A stretch of DNA of 9,355 nucleotides, taken from positions 1-9,355 of the forward strand of contig CADCPL010000211.1 in the NCBI GenBank assembly GCA_902803305.1, in the 5' to 3' direction. A program made the position numbers and the translations under genes. The notes below the pieces were generated by a model that saw only the letters and a program-made list of their open reading frames with translations, was not told where the DNA came from and made no database searches. Positions 1 to 7,688 of the stretch are shown piece after piece; the stretch's first letter is position 1, and each line of letters starts with the position of its first letter. The stretch comes from an uncultured Lachnospiraceae bacterium. GTDB taxonomy: Bacteria; Bacillota; Clostridia; Lachnospirales; Lachnospiraceae.

Positions 1-1171
1 AAAAATTCTTATCGTCGATGACTCTGCACTCATGAGAAGGGTGTTTTGTGATATAATCAATTCCGATGACAGGTTTGAGGTTGTAAACACTGCAACCGAC
101 GGCGCTGAAGGCTTCAAGCTCATCTGCCAGAAAGAGTATGATGCAGTTGTTCTCGATGTATACATGCCGAGAATGACGGGCTTACAGCTTTTGGAAGAGA
201 TGCAGAAGTCGCGTGTGAGCGCTCGCGTACTGATGGCGAGCACCACAACAGGCGAGGGAGCCAGAGAGACCATTGATGCACTGTCACTCGGAGCGATCGA
301 TTTTATCAAGAAGCCCGAGAATGTGGCAAATGCGAGAATGGATTCTTTCTCCAAGCGTTTTCTCGATCTGTTGTATGTCGTATCAACTGCTCCGATGCCG
401 AGATTCGGCGGGGCGGTAGCTGCCTCCAAGGCAGGCGGCGACAGACCGCACACATTTACAAAGCGTTTTGATGTTAACATCCATACTACCGCCGAGAAGC
501 TCTCAAGTGCAAGGGCCGCTGCTGCCGCAGATGCGAAGAGGTCTGCAGTCGGTACGCCGGAAGTAAAGCTTCGTAAGGTCGAACACAAAGGCCGCAGGCG
601 GATTGTCGCGATCGCCAGTTCAACAGGCGGACCGCGTGCACTTCAGGATGTTATACCTTACCTTCCCGCAAACCTTCCGGTACCGGTACTGCTCGTACAG
701 CATATGCCACAGGGATTTACGGCATCGCTTGCGGACAGGCTCAACGAGATATCGAAGGTTGCAGTATCCGAAGCCAGGGACGGAGACATGCTTACTCCCG
801 GCCATGTGTATATCGCTCCGGGCGGTAAGCACATGAAGGTTGAAAAGAGAGGCGGCTCGCATTACATCAAGTATTCCGATGAGCCGGCAAGGGAAGGCGT
901 CAAGCCCTGTGCCAACTACATGTATGAATCTCTGATCGATTGTGATTTTGACGAAGTCATATGTGTCGTACTTACGGGAATGGGCGCGGATGGTACCGCA
1001 GGGATCAAGAATCTCGACCTGAAGAAACAAACTTATATCATTGCACAGGATCAGGATACCTGTACAGTATATGGAATGCCAAAGGCGATCGCTTTGACCG
1101 GACTGGTAAGCGAAGTCGTTCCGCTCAAGAACATTGCGGAACAGATCACTAAGAACGTGGGGGTACGTTAA
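1..1171 (+). CDS. cheB: Chemotaxis response regulator / protein-glutamate methylesterase CheB (5' partial)
   Basis: CheB removes methyl groups from receptor glutamates, and also deamidates receptor glutamines, when phosphorylated by CheA. It acts in the cytoplasm as the feedback arm of adaptation. The reading frame is open from base 2 and begins KILIVDDSALMRR, a receiver-domain start, so only a few N-terminal residues lie outside the window; the ATG at 32 is internal. Counting the first full codon as residue 1, the receiver domain has the acidic pair D6/D7, phosphoacceptor D52 (VVLDVYMPRMTG), S80 and K104 (IKKP). A variable Ala/Lys-rich linker runs from about 125 to 198. The methylesterase domain follows with the catalytic triad S207 (ASSTGGPRAL), H234 (VQHMPQGF) and D330 (LTGMGADG), and a late YGMPKA motif. 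All key residues are present, so it looks functional. The stop is 2 nt before cheA. Confidence 0.96.
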   Translation, partial: KILIVDDSALMRRVFCDIINSDDRFEVVNTATDGAEGFKLICQKEYDAVVLDVYMPRMTGLQLLEEMQKSRVSARVLMASTTTGEGARETIDALSLGAIDFIKKPENVANARMDSFSKRFLDLLYVVSTAPMPRFGGAVAASKAGGDRPHTFTKRFDVNIHTTAEKLSSARAAAAADAKRSAVGTPEVKLRKVEHKGRRRIVAIASSTGGPRALQDVIPYLPANLPVPVLLVQHMPQGFTASLADRLNEISKVAVSEARDGDMLTPGHVYIAPGGKHMKVEKRGGSHYIKYSDEPAREGVKPCANYMYESLIDCDFDEVICVVLTGMGADGTAGIKNLDLKKQTYIIAQDQDTCTVYGMPKAIALTGLVSEVVPLKNIAEQITKNVGVR

Positions 1172-1173
1172 CT

Positions 1174-3303
1174 ATGGATGTAAACCAATATCTCGGAATT
1201 TTTCTCGACGAAACCAATGAACATCTGCAGACTCTTTCCGATCAGCTGATGATCCTGGAGAATGAGCCGGAGAACGAAGATACCATTAATGAGATCTTCC
1301 GTGCGGCGCATTCGCTTAAGGGTATGGCCGGAACAATGGGTTACAAGAGAATGCAGAACCTGACCCATGACATGGAGAACGTATTCTCCGAAGTCCGCAA
1401 CGGCAAGATAAAAGTTGACGGACATATGGTGGATATACTTTTCCAGGCTCTTGATGCTCTTGAAGAGTACAAGGATAACATTTCCGAAAATCAGGATGAG
1501 GGCACGAATGACAATGAGCCCATCATCAATGCTCTTCAGGCCATCCTTAACGGAGATAGCGGCAGCGGTGAAGCTCCCGCCGATAAGAAGGAAGAGAGCG
1601 CACCGAAGGAAGAGGCTGCTCCTTCGGCAAAGGCAGGCGGAGAAGAAGGCAAGTGGAACGACATAGTTCTTCATGAGCCCGAGCAGCACGTGATCTCCGA
1701 AGCGATCAAGAATAATTCCAAGGTTTACGGTTTTACCGTATATATTCAGGAGTCCTGCATACTTAAGGCTGCAAGGGCATTCCTGGTGTTCAAGGCACTT
1801 GAAGAGCTGGGTGAGGTCATCATATCCGAGCCCTCTGTTCAGGATATAGAAGACGAGAAATTTGATTTTGATTTCTCACTTTACTTTGTTACAGAATCTC
1901 CGATAGACAAGGTCAAGGAAGCAATACTCAGTGTTTCCGAGATAGATCATGTTATCGGTGATGTCATTGATATGGATAAGGCGAAGATCGCGGCTGAGGA
2001 TGACGAGGACGAGCCGGCACCCGCACCCGCACCCGAGCATACAGAGACTGCTGCTCCCGCTGCCACAACGGCACCCGCTGCCGCAGCACCTGCTCAGGAT
2101 TCCAAGCACAACGACAACAAGAAGAATACCGGAAACAAGCCGGCAGTCAATCGTACCGTTCGTGTCGACATCGAGAAACTGGATGTTCTCATGAACCTTG
2201 TCAGTGAGCTTATCATCGCCAAGAATTCACTCGTAAGTTTTGCTACAAATGAAAGCTCGGGATCACACTCGGGATTCAATGAGCAGATCGAATATCTTGA
2301 GAGCGTTACGACGAACCTCCATGAATCAGTCATGAAAGTTCGAATGGTTCCCATCGAGAGCGTTGTCAACAAGTTCCCTCGTATGATCAGAGATCTTTCC
2401 AAGAAGCTTAACAAGCAGATGGAACTGCATATGACCGGTGAAGAGACAGAACTTGACCGTACCGTTGTTGATGAGATCGGTGATCCTCTGATGCACCTGC
2501 TCAGGAACAGTGCCGATCACGGCCTGGAGTCACTTGAACTTCGTCGTGAGCGTGGCAAGAGCGATGTTGGTCAGATCTATCTGGATGCTTATCAGGACGG
2601 TAACAACGTTGTCATAGAAGTAAGAGATGACGGTAACGGTATCGATACCGAAGCCGTTAAGAAAAAGGCTATCGAGCGCGGAACGATCACACCCGAGCAG
2701 GGCGAGACGATGAGCGAGAAAGAGATCATCGACCTTCTGTTCCTTCCGAGCTTCTCAACCGCAAAGGTTGTATCGGATGTATCGGGAAGAGGTGTTGGTC
2801 TTGACGTTGTAAGATCCAAGATCGGATCTCTGGGCGGTGATGTTTCGGTTAAGACCAAGCTCGGTGAAGGAAGTACATGGACGATCAGACTTCCGCTTAC
2901 ACTTGCTATCATACAGGCACTCATGGTTGTTGTCGGGAACGAAAAATATGCCATTTCTCTCGGAAGCATCCAGACCATCGAAGATGTGGCCGAAGAAGAT
3001 ATCAAGTTTGTTGAGGCAAGAGAAGTTATCAACCTCAGAGATACAGTCATCCCGATCATCAGGCTTGACAATGTTCTCGGTGTTGAAAGCTCCAGAGAGC
3101 CCAAGTCCAATATGGTCGTTATCATAGTTAAGAAGGGCGATCAGCTGGCAGGCCTTGTGGTCGATGAACTCATCGGTCAGCAGGAGATAGTTATCAAGTC
3201 GCTTGGTAAGTACATCAACTGCACATCGAGACTTATATCAGGCGCAACGATACTCGGCGACGGCGAGGTTGCACTGATACTCGATGCCAATGTTCTGATA
3301 TAA
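1174..3303 (+). CDS. cheA: Chemotaxis histidine kinase CheA
   Basis: CheA is the cytoplasmic kinase that reads receptor state through CheW and phosphorylates CheY and CheB. At 709 aa it has the full five-domain layout. P1 (about 1-125) carries the phosphorylated histidine H46 in AAHSLKGMAGT. After a Lys/Glu/Ala-rich linker (about 128-160) comes a P2-like CheY/CheB-binding domain (about 183-268). A second linker (about 275-325) holds a PAPAPAP stretch from three gcaccc units at 2017-2034 and an Ala/Thr/Pro run. P3 dimerisation helices span about 326-395, with LMNLVSELIIAKN. The P4 ATPase has the N box (HLLRNSADHG, N445), G1 (RDDGNGID, 484-491), F box (FLPSFSTA, 523-530) and G2 (GRGVGLDVV, 538-546). 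P5, CheW-like, runs about 578-709. The start codon lies 2 nt after cheB and has only a weak G-rich site (GGGGG, 1159-1163), suggesting translational coupling. Confidence 0.97.
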   Translation: MDVNQYLGIFLDETNEHLQTLSDQLMILENEPENEDTINEIFRAAHSLKGMAGTMGYKRMQNLTHDMENVFSEVRNGKIKVDGHMVDILFQALDALEEYKDNISENQDEGTNDNEPIINALQAILNGDSGSGEAPADKKEESAPKEEAAPSAKAGGEEGKWNDIVLHEPEQHVISEAIKNNSKVYGFTVYIQESCILKAARAFLVFKALEELGEVIISEPSVQDIEDEKFDFDFSLYFVTESPIDKVKEAILSVSEIDHVIGDVIDMDKAKIAAEDDEDEPAPAPAPEHTETAAPAATTAPAAAAPAQDSKHNDNKKNTGNKPAVNRTVRVDIEKLDVLMNLVSELIIAKNSLVSFATNESSGSHSGFNEQIEYLESVTTNLHESVMKVRMVPIESVVNKFPRMIRDLSKKLNKQMELHMTGEETELDRTVVDEIGDPLMHLLRNSADHGLESLELRRERGKSDVGQIYLDAYQDGNNVVIEVRDDGNGIDTEAVKKKAIERGTITPEQGETMSEKEIIDLLFLPSFSTAKVVSDVSGRGVGLDVVRSKIGSLGGDVSVKTKLGEGSTWTIRLPLTLAIIQALMVVVGNEKYAISLGSIQTIEDVAEEDIKFVEAREVINLRDTVIPIIRLDNVLGVESSREPKSNMVVIIVKKGDQLAGLVVDELIGQQEIVIKSLGKYINCTSRLISGATILGDGEVALILDANVLI

Positions 3304-3333
3304 TACCGCGGCTTTCGATAAGGAGGATAATAA

Positions 3334-3795
3334 ATGGATGCGTTAAACATAGCAAGAGAATATGAATCGGTTCAATATATCGTTATCAAGATCGGAGAGG
3401 AGCAGTACGGTATCGACATAAGCTTTATCGATAACATCGTCAGGATGCAGAGCATCACGAGAGTTCCTCATGTACAGCCTTATTTCGCAGGAGTTATCAA
3501 CATCAGAGGTGAGGTTGTTCCGGTAATGAGTCTCAGGCTGAAGATGGGCCTGGAGGTCGATGAGTACACGAGCAAGACCAGGATCATCATAGTCAAGTCG
3601 GAGAGCAATGCATCAGTCGGTCTCATAGTAGACGAGGTAAAAGAAGTTGTTACTCTTGATGAGAGAACGATCGACGAAGTCATCCGTGACAGCAAGGTTG
3701 ATGAGACATACATAAACGGTATCGGCAAGAACGGAGATACACTTATTTCGCTTCTTGACCTTAACACAGTTATCAGCGACAAGGATAATTCATAA
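3334..3795 (+). CDS. cheW: Chemotaxis coupling protein CheW
   Basis: CheW is the cytoplasmic scaffold that links chemoreceptors to the P5 domain of CheA. The protein is 153 aa, a normal family length, and is a single CheW domain: an N-terminal beta strand VQYIVIKIGEEQYGIDI (about 13-29), then RVPHVQPYFAGVINIRGEVV (43-62) with the typical NIRG-x-hydrophobic-P turn, and VGLIVDEVKEVV (95-106). It resembles the P5 part of the upstream CheA, as expected. The start is well supported by AGGAGG at 3321-3326, 7 nt before the ATG, the strongest ribosome site in the che block. This may raise CheW output relative to CheA. The stop codon shares one base with the cheC start (TAATG). Confidence 0.96.
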   Translation: MDALNIAREYESVQYIVIKIGEEQYGIDISFIDNIVRMQSITRVPHVQPYFAGVINIRGEVVPVMSLRLKMGLEVDEYTSKTRIIIVKSESNASVGLIVDEVKEVVTLDERTIDEVIRDSKVDETYINGIGKNGDTLISLLDLNTVISDKDNS

Positions 3796-4412
3796 TGGCA
3801 AAAGTAGATCTTAACAACATGGAAGGAGTATATTTTGATGTACTCCGCGAAATAGGCAACATAGGAGCCGGCAATGCGACGACCGCACTTGCACAGCTTC
3901 TTAATACCAAGGTCGATATGCACGTTCCGAAAGTAGATCTCCTTGATTTTTCCCAGATCGGTGAAGCGATGGGCGGCGAGGAACAGATCATGGCCGGCAT
4001 TTACCTTGTGGTTGAAGGTGATATCTCGGGTTCGATCATGTTCCTTCTTGAAAAATCATCCGCCAAGACTCTCGTGGCAAAGCTCATGGGAACGGAAAAC
4101 AACGATCCCGAAGGTGACTTTGATGAGATGGAACTGTCCGCTCTTAAGGAGATAGGAAACATCATCACGGGATCGTATCTGTCGTCGCTCTCGACACTTA
4201 CCAATCTGAACATCTATCCTTCTCCGCCGGATATCTCGATAGATATGTGCGGAGCCATCCTTTCGGTTCCCGCGATAGAATTCGGAGCTCTCGGTGACAA
4301 GATGCTCCTGATCGCGACCGAGTTCTCGGATGATGTTAAGCTCGAGGGATATTTTATACTTGTTCCGGATCTGGAGTCGTACGACAAGATACTCACCTCA
4401 CTTGGAATGTAA
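3795..4412 (+). CDS. cheC: CheY-P phosphatase CheC
   Basis: CheC dephosphorylates CheY-P and binds CheD, tuning receptor modification in Firmicutes and Thermotoga. The 205-aa protein shows the characteristic pseudo-two-fold arrangement of the CheC/CheX/FliY family. The two signature helices each carry an E-x-x-N pair: EIGNIGAGNATTAL with E19 and N22, and ALKEIGNIITGSYL with E119 and N122. Both catalytic pairs are intact, so two active sites are predicted. No FliN/FliM-like C-terminal domain follows, which separates it from FliY. It starts within the cheW stop (TAATG, 1-nt overlap). An AAGGA site at 3781-3785 inside cheW lies 9 nt upstream, so its translation is likely coupled to cheW. Confidence 0.95.
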   Translation: MAKVDLNNMEGVYFDVLREIGNIGAGNATTALAQLLNTKVDMHVPKVDLLDFSQIGEAMGGEEQIMAGIYLVVEGDISGSIMFLLEKSSAKTLVAKLMGTENNDPEGDFDEMELSALKEIGNIITGSYLSSLSTLTNLNIYPSPPDISIDMCGAILSVPAIEFGALGDKMLLIATEFSDDVKLEGYFILVPDLESYDKILTSLGM

Positions 4413-4436
4413 TAACTATAAAGGAATGTTGTATAT

Positions 4437-4922
4437 ATGAGTCAAATGATTAAAGTCGGCATGGCTGATCTTAAGTTGTGTAAGGCGCCCGATGCCATCA
4501 CAACGCTGGGACTTGGTTCGTGTGTCGGAATTGCGATAAGGGATCCGATCACCAAGATCGGAGGACTGGCACACATAATGCTTCCCGACAGCAAGAATTT
4601 TGCGAATACGAGTAATATCCCGAAGTTTGCCGATACGGGCGCGAAGGAACTTGTGAGGATAATAGTGGCTGCCGGGGCGAACCGCACGAGACTGGTTGCC
4701 AAGATAGCCGGCGGAGCGCAGATGTTCGCGTTTCAGAATAAGACCGACCTGACGAATGTCGGACAGAGAAATGTAGATGCGGTCAAGGCGGTCCTTGCGG
4801 AACTCAAGATCCCCATCCTGGCCAGTGACACAGGTCTCAATTTCGGTCGTACCGTAGAGTTTTATCCGGAGACCGGCGATTATATAATCAAAGCCGTGGG
4901 CAAAGGAGTTAAGACGATCTAG
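4437..4922 (+). CDS. cheD: Chemoreceptor glutamine deamidase CheD
   Basis: CheD converts specific receptor glutamines to glutamates and forms a regulatory pair with CheC. The 161-aa protein has the family catalytic residues. They are T23 and C29 in TLGLGSCVGI and H46 in GGLAHIMLP. The C-terminal half contains GGAQMF and GRTVEFYPETG, also typical of the family. The start at 4437 is preceded by AAGGAA at 4421-4426 with 10 nt spacing. A second ATG three codons on (4446) is possible but places the ribosome site too far away. The gene lies directly behind cheC, matching their physical and functional partnership. The stop is 2 nt before the next gene. Confidence 0.95.
   Translation: MSQMIKVGMADLKLCKAPDAITTLGLGSCVGIAIRDPITKIGGLAHIMLPDSKNFANTSNIPKFADTGAKELVRIIVAAGANRTRLVAKIAGGAQMFAFQNKTDLTNVGQRNVDAVKAVLAELKIPILASDTGLNFGRTVEFYPETGDYIIKAVGKGVKTI
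4904..4908 (+). promoter_or_regulatory. Distant ribosome binding site for the 4925 gene
   Basis: AGGAG lies inside the 3' end of cheD, 16 nt before the ATG at 4925. This is longer than the usual 5-10 nt spacing. No better site exists, so re-initiation after cheD is the likelier route. Confidence 0.4.
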
Positions 4923-4924
4923 CA

Positions 4925-5245
4925 ATGAATACCAAGCGGATACCTGCATTTGTAATGCTTCTTGCAGGAGCTGTTGCTACAATAGTAACTTACATCAATC
5001 ATTATGATCTTGAAGACATGCTGGTCGTTCTCATCCTGACACTTATTGTTTTTCTCATAATAGGTGTGGCCATCAAGCTTGTCTTTGATTCTTTTCATAT
5101 CGAGCAGCCGGATGAAGACCGGGTCGACGACGATGGGGAAGTTGTCGAGAAGACGGAGGAAGTTGCCGATGCCGAGGCAGCTGCTGCCGAATCTTCCGAG
5201 CAGGCTGCAGAGGAAGCTGGCGCAACCGGCGGCGCTGAAAGCTAA
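4925..5245 (+). CDS. Small two-pass membrane protein between cheD and fliA, function unknown
   Basis: I do not recognise a named family. The 106-aa product has two predicted membrane helices (about 6-24, FVMLLAGAVATIVTYI; and about 33-54, LVVLILTLIVFLIIGVAIKL) joined by a short loop NHYDLED. A hydrophilic tail follows (about 58-106), strongly acidic and ending in an Ala/Glu-rich run. With KR near the N-terminus, an inside-loop-outside-inside topology with a cytoplasmic acidic tail is plausible. The start is constrained: an in-frame stop at 4910-4912 leaves the ATG at 4925 as the only ordinary start. It lies 2 nt after the cheD stop, while the nearest purine site (AGGAG, 4904-4908) is 16 nt away, so translation probably depends on termination of cheD. 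Its position just before the sigma factor suggests a role in flagellar assembly or regulation, but this is inference from position only. Confidence 0.8.
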   Translation: MNTKRIPAFVMLLAGAVATIVTYINHYDLEDMLVVLILTLIVFLIIGVAIKLVFDSFHIEQPDEDRVDDDGEVVEKTEEVADAEAAAAESSEQAAEEAGATGGAES

Positions 5246-5265
5246 GGGGAGTTATAGTATCTTTT

Positions 5266-5270
5266 GGAGG
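5266..5270 (+). promoter_or_regulatory. Ribosome binding site that fixes the fliA start
   Basis: GGAGG is 5 nt before the ATG at 5276. The open frame could be read from a TTG at 5264, but that codon sits immediately before and overlaps the ribosome site, so it cannot be the start served by it. The ATG at 5276 is chosen. Confidence 0.8.
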
Positions 5271-5275
5271 GGCAT

Positions 5276-6043
5276 ATGGATGAAGGTGCAAAACTGAAGT
5301 TATGGAAGGATTACTCAGCAAAACCCACTCCCGAACTTCGTGAAAAACTAATACTTGAATATGCTCCGCTCGTTAAGCTTGTAGCGGGGCGCCTGTCTAT
5401 GTACCTGGGATATAATGTCGAATATGACGATCTGTGCGGATACGGGATTTTCGGACTGATCGATGCGATCGACAAGTTTGATGCAGGTAAGGATGTCAAA
5501 TTTGAGACATATGCATCACTTCGGATCAGAGGATCAATTCTCGATCAGATCAGAAAAATGGACTGGATCCCCAGGACGGTCCGTCAGCGTCAAAAACAGA
5601 TAACTGCCGCGATAGCGGAGGTGGAAGCCGAGACCGGCAAGACCGCGACCGATGAACAGGTTGCACTTGCACTTGGCATATCAGAAGAAGAATATTCAAA
5701 CTGGCAATCACAGATGAACGTCACGAATGTAGTATCTCTTGACGATTTTGTGGAGCAGGGAAGTGATATAGCCGATAACAGGGGATTGTCTTCGCAGCCG
5801 GCACGTCCGGAAGAGCACCTTGAACAGGAAGAACTCAAGCAGATGCTCGGGGAAGCGCTCAACCTGCTTACGGAAAAGGAACGGATGGTCGTTGTTCTGT
5901 ACTATTACGAGGAACTGACCCTCAAAGAAATAAGCAATGTTCTTGAAGTATCCGAATCGCGTGTGTCGCAGCTTCATACGAAGGCGCTCGGAAAGATGAA
6001 GAGCAAGATGGGCAACTACATGGGAATCCTTACTTCGGTCTGA
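5276..6043 (+). CDS. fliA: Flagellar RNA polymerase sigma factor, sigma-28 (FliA/SigD/WhiG family)
   Basis: This sigma factor directs RNA polymerase to late flagellar, chemotaxis and motility promoters. From the ATG at 5276 the protein is 255 aa, the normal length. Region 2 spans about 20-95, with the core-binding DDLCGYGIFGLIDAIDKFD (51-69) and the -10 recognition part FETYASLRIRGSILDQIRK (76-94), followed by DWIPRTVR (96-103), a hallmark of this subfamily. Region 3 is about 105-150. Region 4 has LTEKERMVVVLYYYEELT (198-215) and the helix-turn-helix LKEISNVLEVSESRVSQLH (216-234). It has no N-terminal region 1.1, as expected. The anti-sigma factor FlgM is not in this window. B. subtilis has sigD at the same place after cheD, where it is transcribed late within a very long operon. 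Confidence 0.96.
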   Translation: MDEGAKLKLWKDYSAKPTPELREKLILEYAPLVKLVAGRLSMYLGYNVEYDDLCGYGIFGLIDAIDKFDAGKDVKFETYASLRIRGSILDQIRKMDWIPRTVRQRQKQITAAIAEVEAETGKTATDEQVALALGISEEEYSNWQSQMNVTNVVSLDDFVEQGSDIADNRGLSSQPARPEEHLEQEELKQMLGEALNLLTEKERMVVVLYYYEELTLKEISNVLEVSESRVSQLHTKALGKMKSKMGNYMGILTSV

Positions 6044-6076
6044 TCGATAAGGCAGGCAAGGATTGTTTCAGGTTAT

Positions 6077-6083
6077 GGGGAGG
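6077..6083 (+). promoter_or_regulatory. Ribosome binding site for fapA
   Basis: GGGGAGG ends 5 nt before the ATG at 6089 and supports that start. The 45-nt gap after fliA holds no hairpin, so fapA is probably co-transcribed with fliA. Confidence 0.7.
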
Positions 6084-6088
6084 TTATT

Positions 6089-7687
6089 ATGAAGAACGGC
6101 TATTTCAAGATACAGTTTTCGGACACAGAATCTTATGTCAGTCTGTTTCCGCCTGAGGACGGCGGAGAGCCGATCCAGGTTGATGAGATGAGGGATTACC
6201 TTGTTTCCAAGGGATTTCCGAATATCGATATAGTCGCCATCAAGAAGGTGGTAGACAACCTGTCCAAGCAGGAAAACATTAAGATAGCATCCAAGAAGGG
6301 AATACCGTGTCCCGAAAGTTTCAGGGTCATGGTGAGTGCCGACAAGATGACGGCTGTATGCAGGTTTTACCCTCCGTCAACACAGGGTGCCGAGCTTACA
6401 CCTGCGGATATCAAGAGTACGCTGAAGCTCCAGGGAGTTACAAGGGGTGTTGATGATGCGGCGATAGACGCATACCTTAAGGACAGGCACTATTGTACGG
6501 ATTATGTCCTTGCAAAGGGACTTGCACCTACGAACGGACAGGATGCTTCGATAGAATACTTTTTCAATACGAATCCCAATCTTAAGCCCAAGCTTAATGA
6601 GGACGGATCGGTTGATTTTCATTCGCTATCCGCAATAAGCCTTGTAAAAAAAGGCGACAAGCTTGCGACTCTTACAAAAGAGATACCGGGAGAGCCCGGA
6701 TATAACGTAACGGGAGATACTCTTCCGCCGCGTGAAGTAAAGAAACTTACGCTCAAGTTCGGACGAAACATCGAACTGTCCGAGGATGAGCTTAACATCA
6801 CATCACTCGTTGACGGACATGCATCACTTGTCGAAGGCAAGGTTTTCGTATCGGATGTCTACGAAGTCAGCGACGTGGACAATGCGACCGGTGATATCGA
6901 GTACTCCGGGAATGTATGTGTACTCGGAAACGTCAAGACCGGTTTTTCGGTAAAGGCAGACGGCGATGTCGAGGTAAGAGGCGTCGTTGAGAACAGTACG
7001 ATAGATGCGGCAGGTAATGTTACGATAGCCCGTGGAATGAACGGAATGGGCAAGGGAACGATCAATGCCGGTGGAAACGTTATATCCAAGTTCATCGAAA
7101 ATGCAAATATAAATGCGGGCGGATACGTTCACGCAGAGGCTATACTTCACAGTACCGTCATTTGCAAGGGAGAAGTTACCGTTACCGGAAAGCGCGGATT
7201 TATTACGGGCGGAGTGATACGTACACCCGCAAGCGTTACGGCCAAGACGATCGGATCGGAGATGGGCGTGAACACCGAGATAGAGGTCGGAACGGATCCG
7301 AAGCTCACACTTCGCTGCAATAATCTCAATGCGGAGATAGTATCGCTCAAGAAGAAGATCGAACAGTCCGAACCCGTACTGCTTACGATAACGAACAGGA
7401 TCAAGTCCGGTGAGCAGCTTCGGCCCGAGCAGGTTCTGTACTTCAAACAGCTGTCCGAGCAGTACAAGACGATGAAGGCCGAGCTTGAAGAAAAAATGAA
7501 TGATGTTACTGCTCTCATGGATGAGATGGACGGAGCTTCCGACAAAGAGAGCTGTGTCAAGGTCGAAGGATTTGCATATCCCGGAACCAAGATCACCATA
7601 AACGAGACGAGCACTACCCTTACCAAATCCGCACAACACAGCAGATTTGTCAAGGACGGAGCCGATGTAAGGATAAAAGGATTCTGA
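6089..7687 (+). CDS. fapA: FapA-type DUF342 protein (flagellar assembly protein A family)
   Basis: A 532-aa cytoplasmic protein with no signal peptide or membrane helix. The N-terminal part (about 70-265) is the FapA N-terminal domain and contains the family motif EIPGEPGYNVTGDTLPP (198-214). From about 266 to 400 is a parallel beta-helix of short Gly/Asn-rich rungs such as GDIEYSGNVCVLGNV, DGDVEVRGVV, AAGNVTIARG and INAGGNVI. A charged coiled coil (about 411-480) follows, then a small beta-rich end (about 486-532). DUF342/FapA proteins are linked to flagellar assembly; in Vibrio vulnificus FapA is needed for flagellation and responds to sugar signalling. The location directly behind the sigma factor fits that role. 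The biochemical activity is unknown. The symbol is given by family resemblance. Confidence 0.85.
   Translation: MKNGYFKIQFSDTESYVSLFPPEDGGEPIQVDEMRDYLVSKGFPNIDIVAIKKVVDNLSKQENIKIASKKGIPCPESFRVMVSADKMTAVCRFYPPSTQGAELTPADIKSTLKLQGVTRGVDDAAIDAYLKDRHYCTDYVLAKGLAPTNGQDASIEYFFNTNPNLKPKLNEDGSVDFHSLSAISLVKKGDKLATLTKEIPGEPGYNVTGDTLPPREVKKLTLKFGRNIELSEDELNITSLVDGHASLVEGKVFVSDVYEVSDVDNATGDIEYSGNVCVLGNVKTGFSVKADGDVEVRGVVENSTIDAAGNVTIARGMNGMGKGTINAGGNVISKFIENANINAGGYVHAEAILHSTVICKGEVTVTGKRGFITGGVIRTPASVTAKTIGSEMGVNTEIEVGTDPKLTLRCNNLNAEIVSLKKKIEQSEPVLLTITNRIKSGEQLRPEQVLYFKQLSEQYKTMKAELEEKMNDVTALMDEMDGASDKESCVKVEGFAYPGTKITINETSTTLTKSAQHSRFVKDGADVRIKGF
7675..7681 (+). promoter_or_regulatory. Ribosome binding site for the 7689 gene, inside fapA
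   Basis: AAAAGGA overlaps the last codons of fapA and is 7 nt before the ATG at 7689. It favours this start over the in-frame ATG at 7716, which has no purine-rich site in front. Confidence 0.6.
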
Positions 7688-7688
7688 T

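Noticed and set aside
32..34. ATG at 32 as the start of cheB
   Set aside because: The receiver-domain strand and acidic pair (KILIVDD) are encoded before it in the same open frame, so the true start is upstream of the window.
1168..1689. Minus-strand frame of 173 codons opposite the start of cheA
   Set aside because: Shadow of the CheA P1 domain; no supported start or neighbours on that strand.
2017..2034. Three tandem gcaccc units as a possible repeat element
   Set aside because: It encodes part of the Ala-Pro linker between CheA P2 and P3 and is explained by that protein feature.
2592..3125. Minus-strand frame of 177 codons opposite cheA
   Set aside because: Low-complexity Ser/Thr/Leu-rich translation, no family signature, fully inside the conserved CheA kinase and P5 coding region.
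5246..5275. Possible sigma-28 or terminator element between the 4925 gene and fliA
   Set aside because: The 30-nt gap contains only the ribosome site region; no hairpin and no TAAA-N15-GCCGATAA-like pattern. GCCGAT sequences elsewhere in the window also lack a correctly spaced upstream TAAA.
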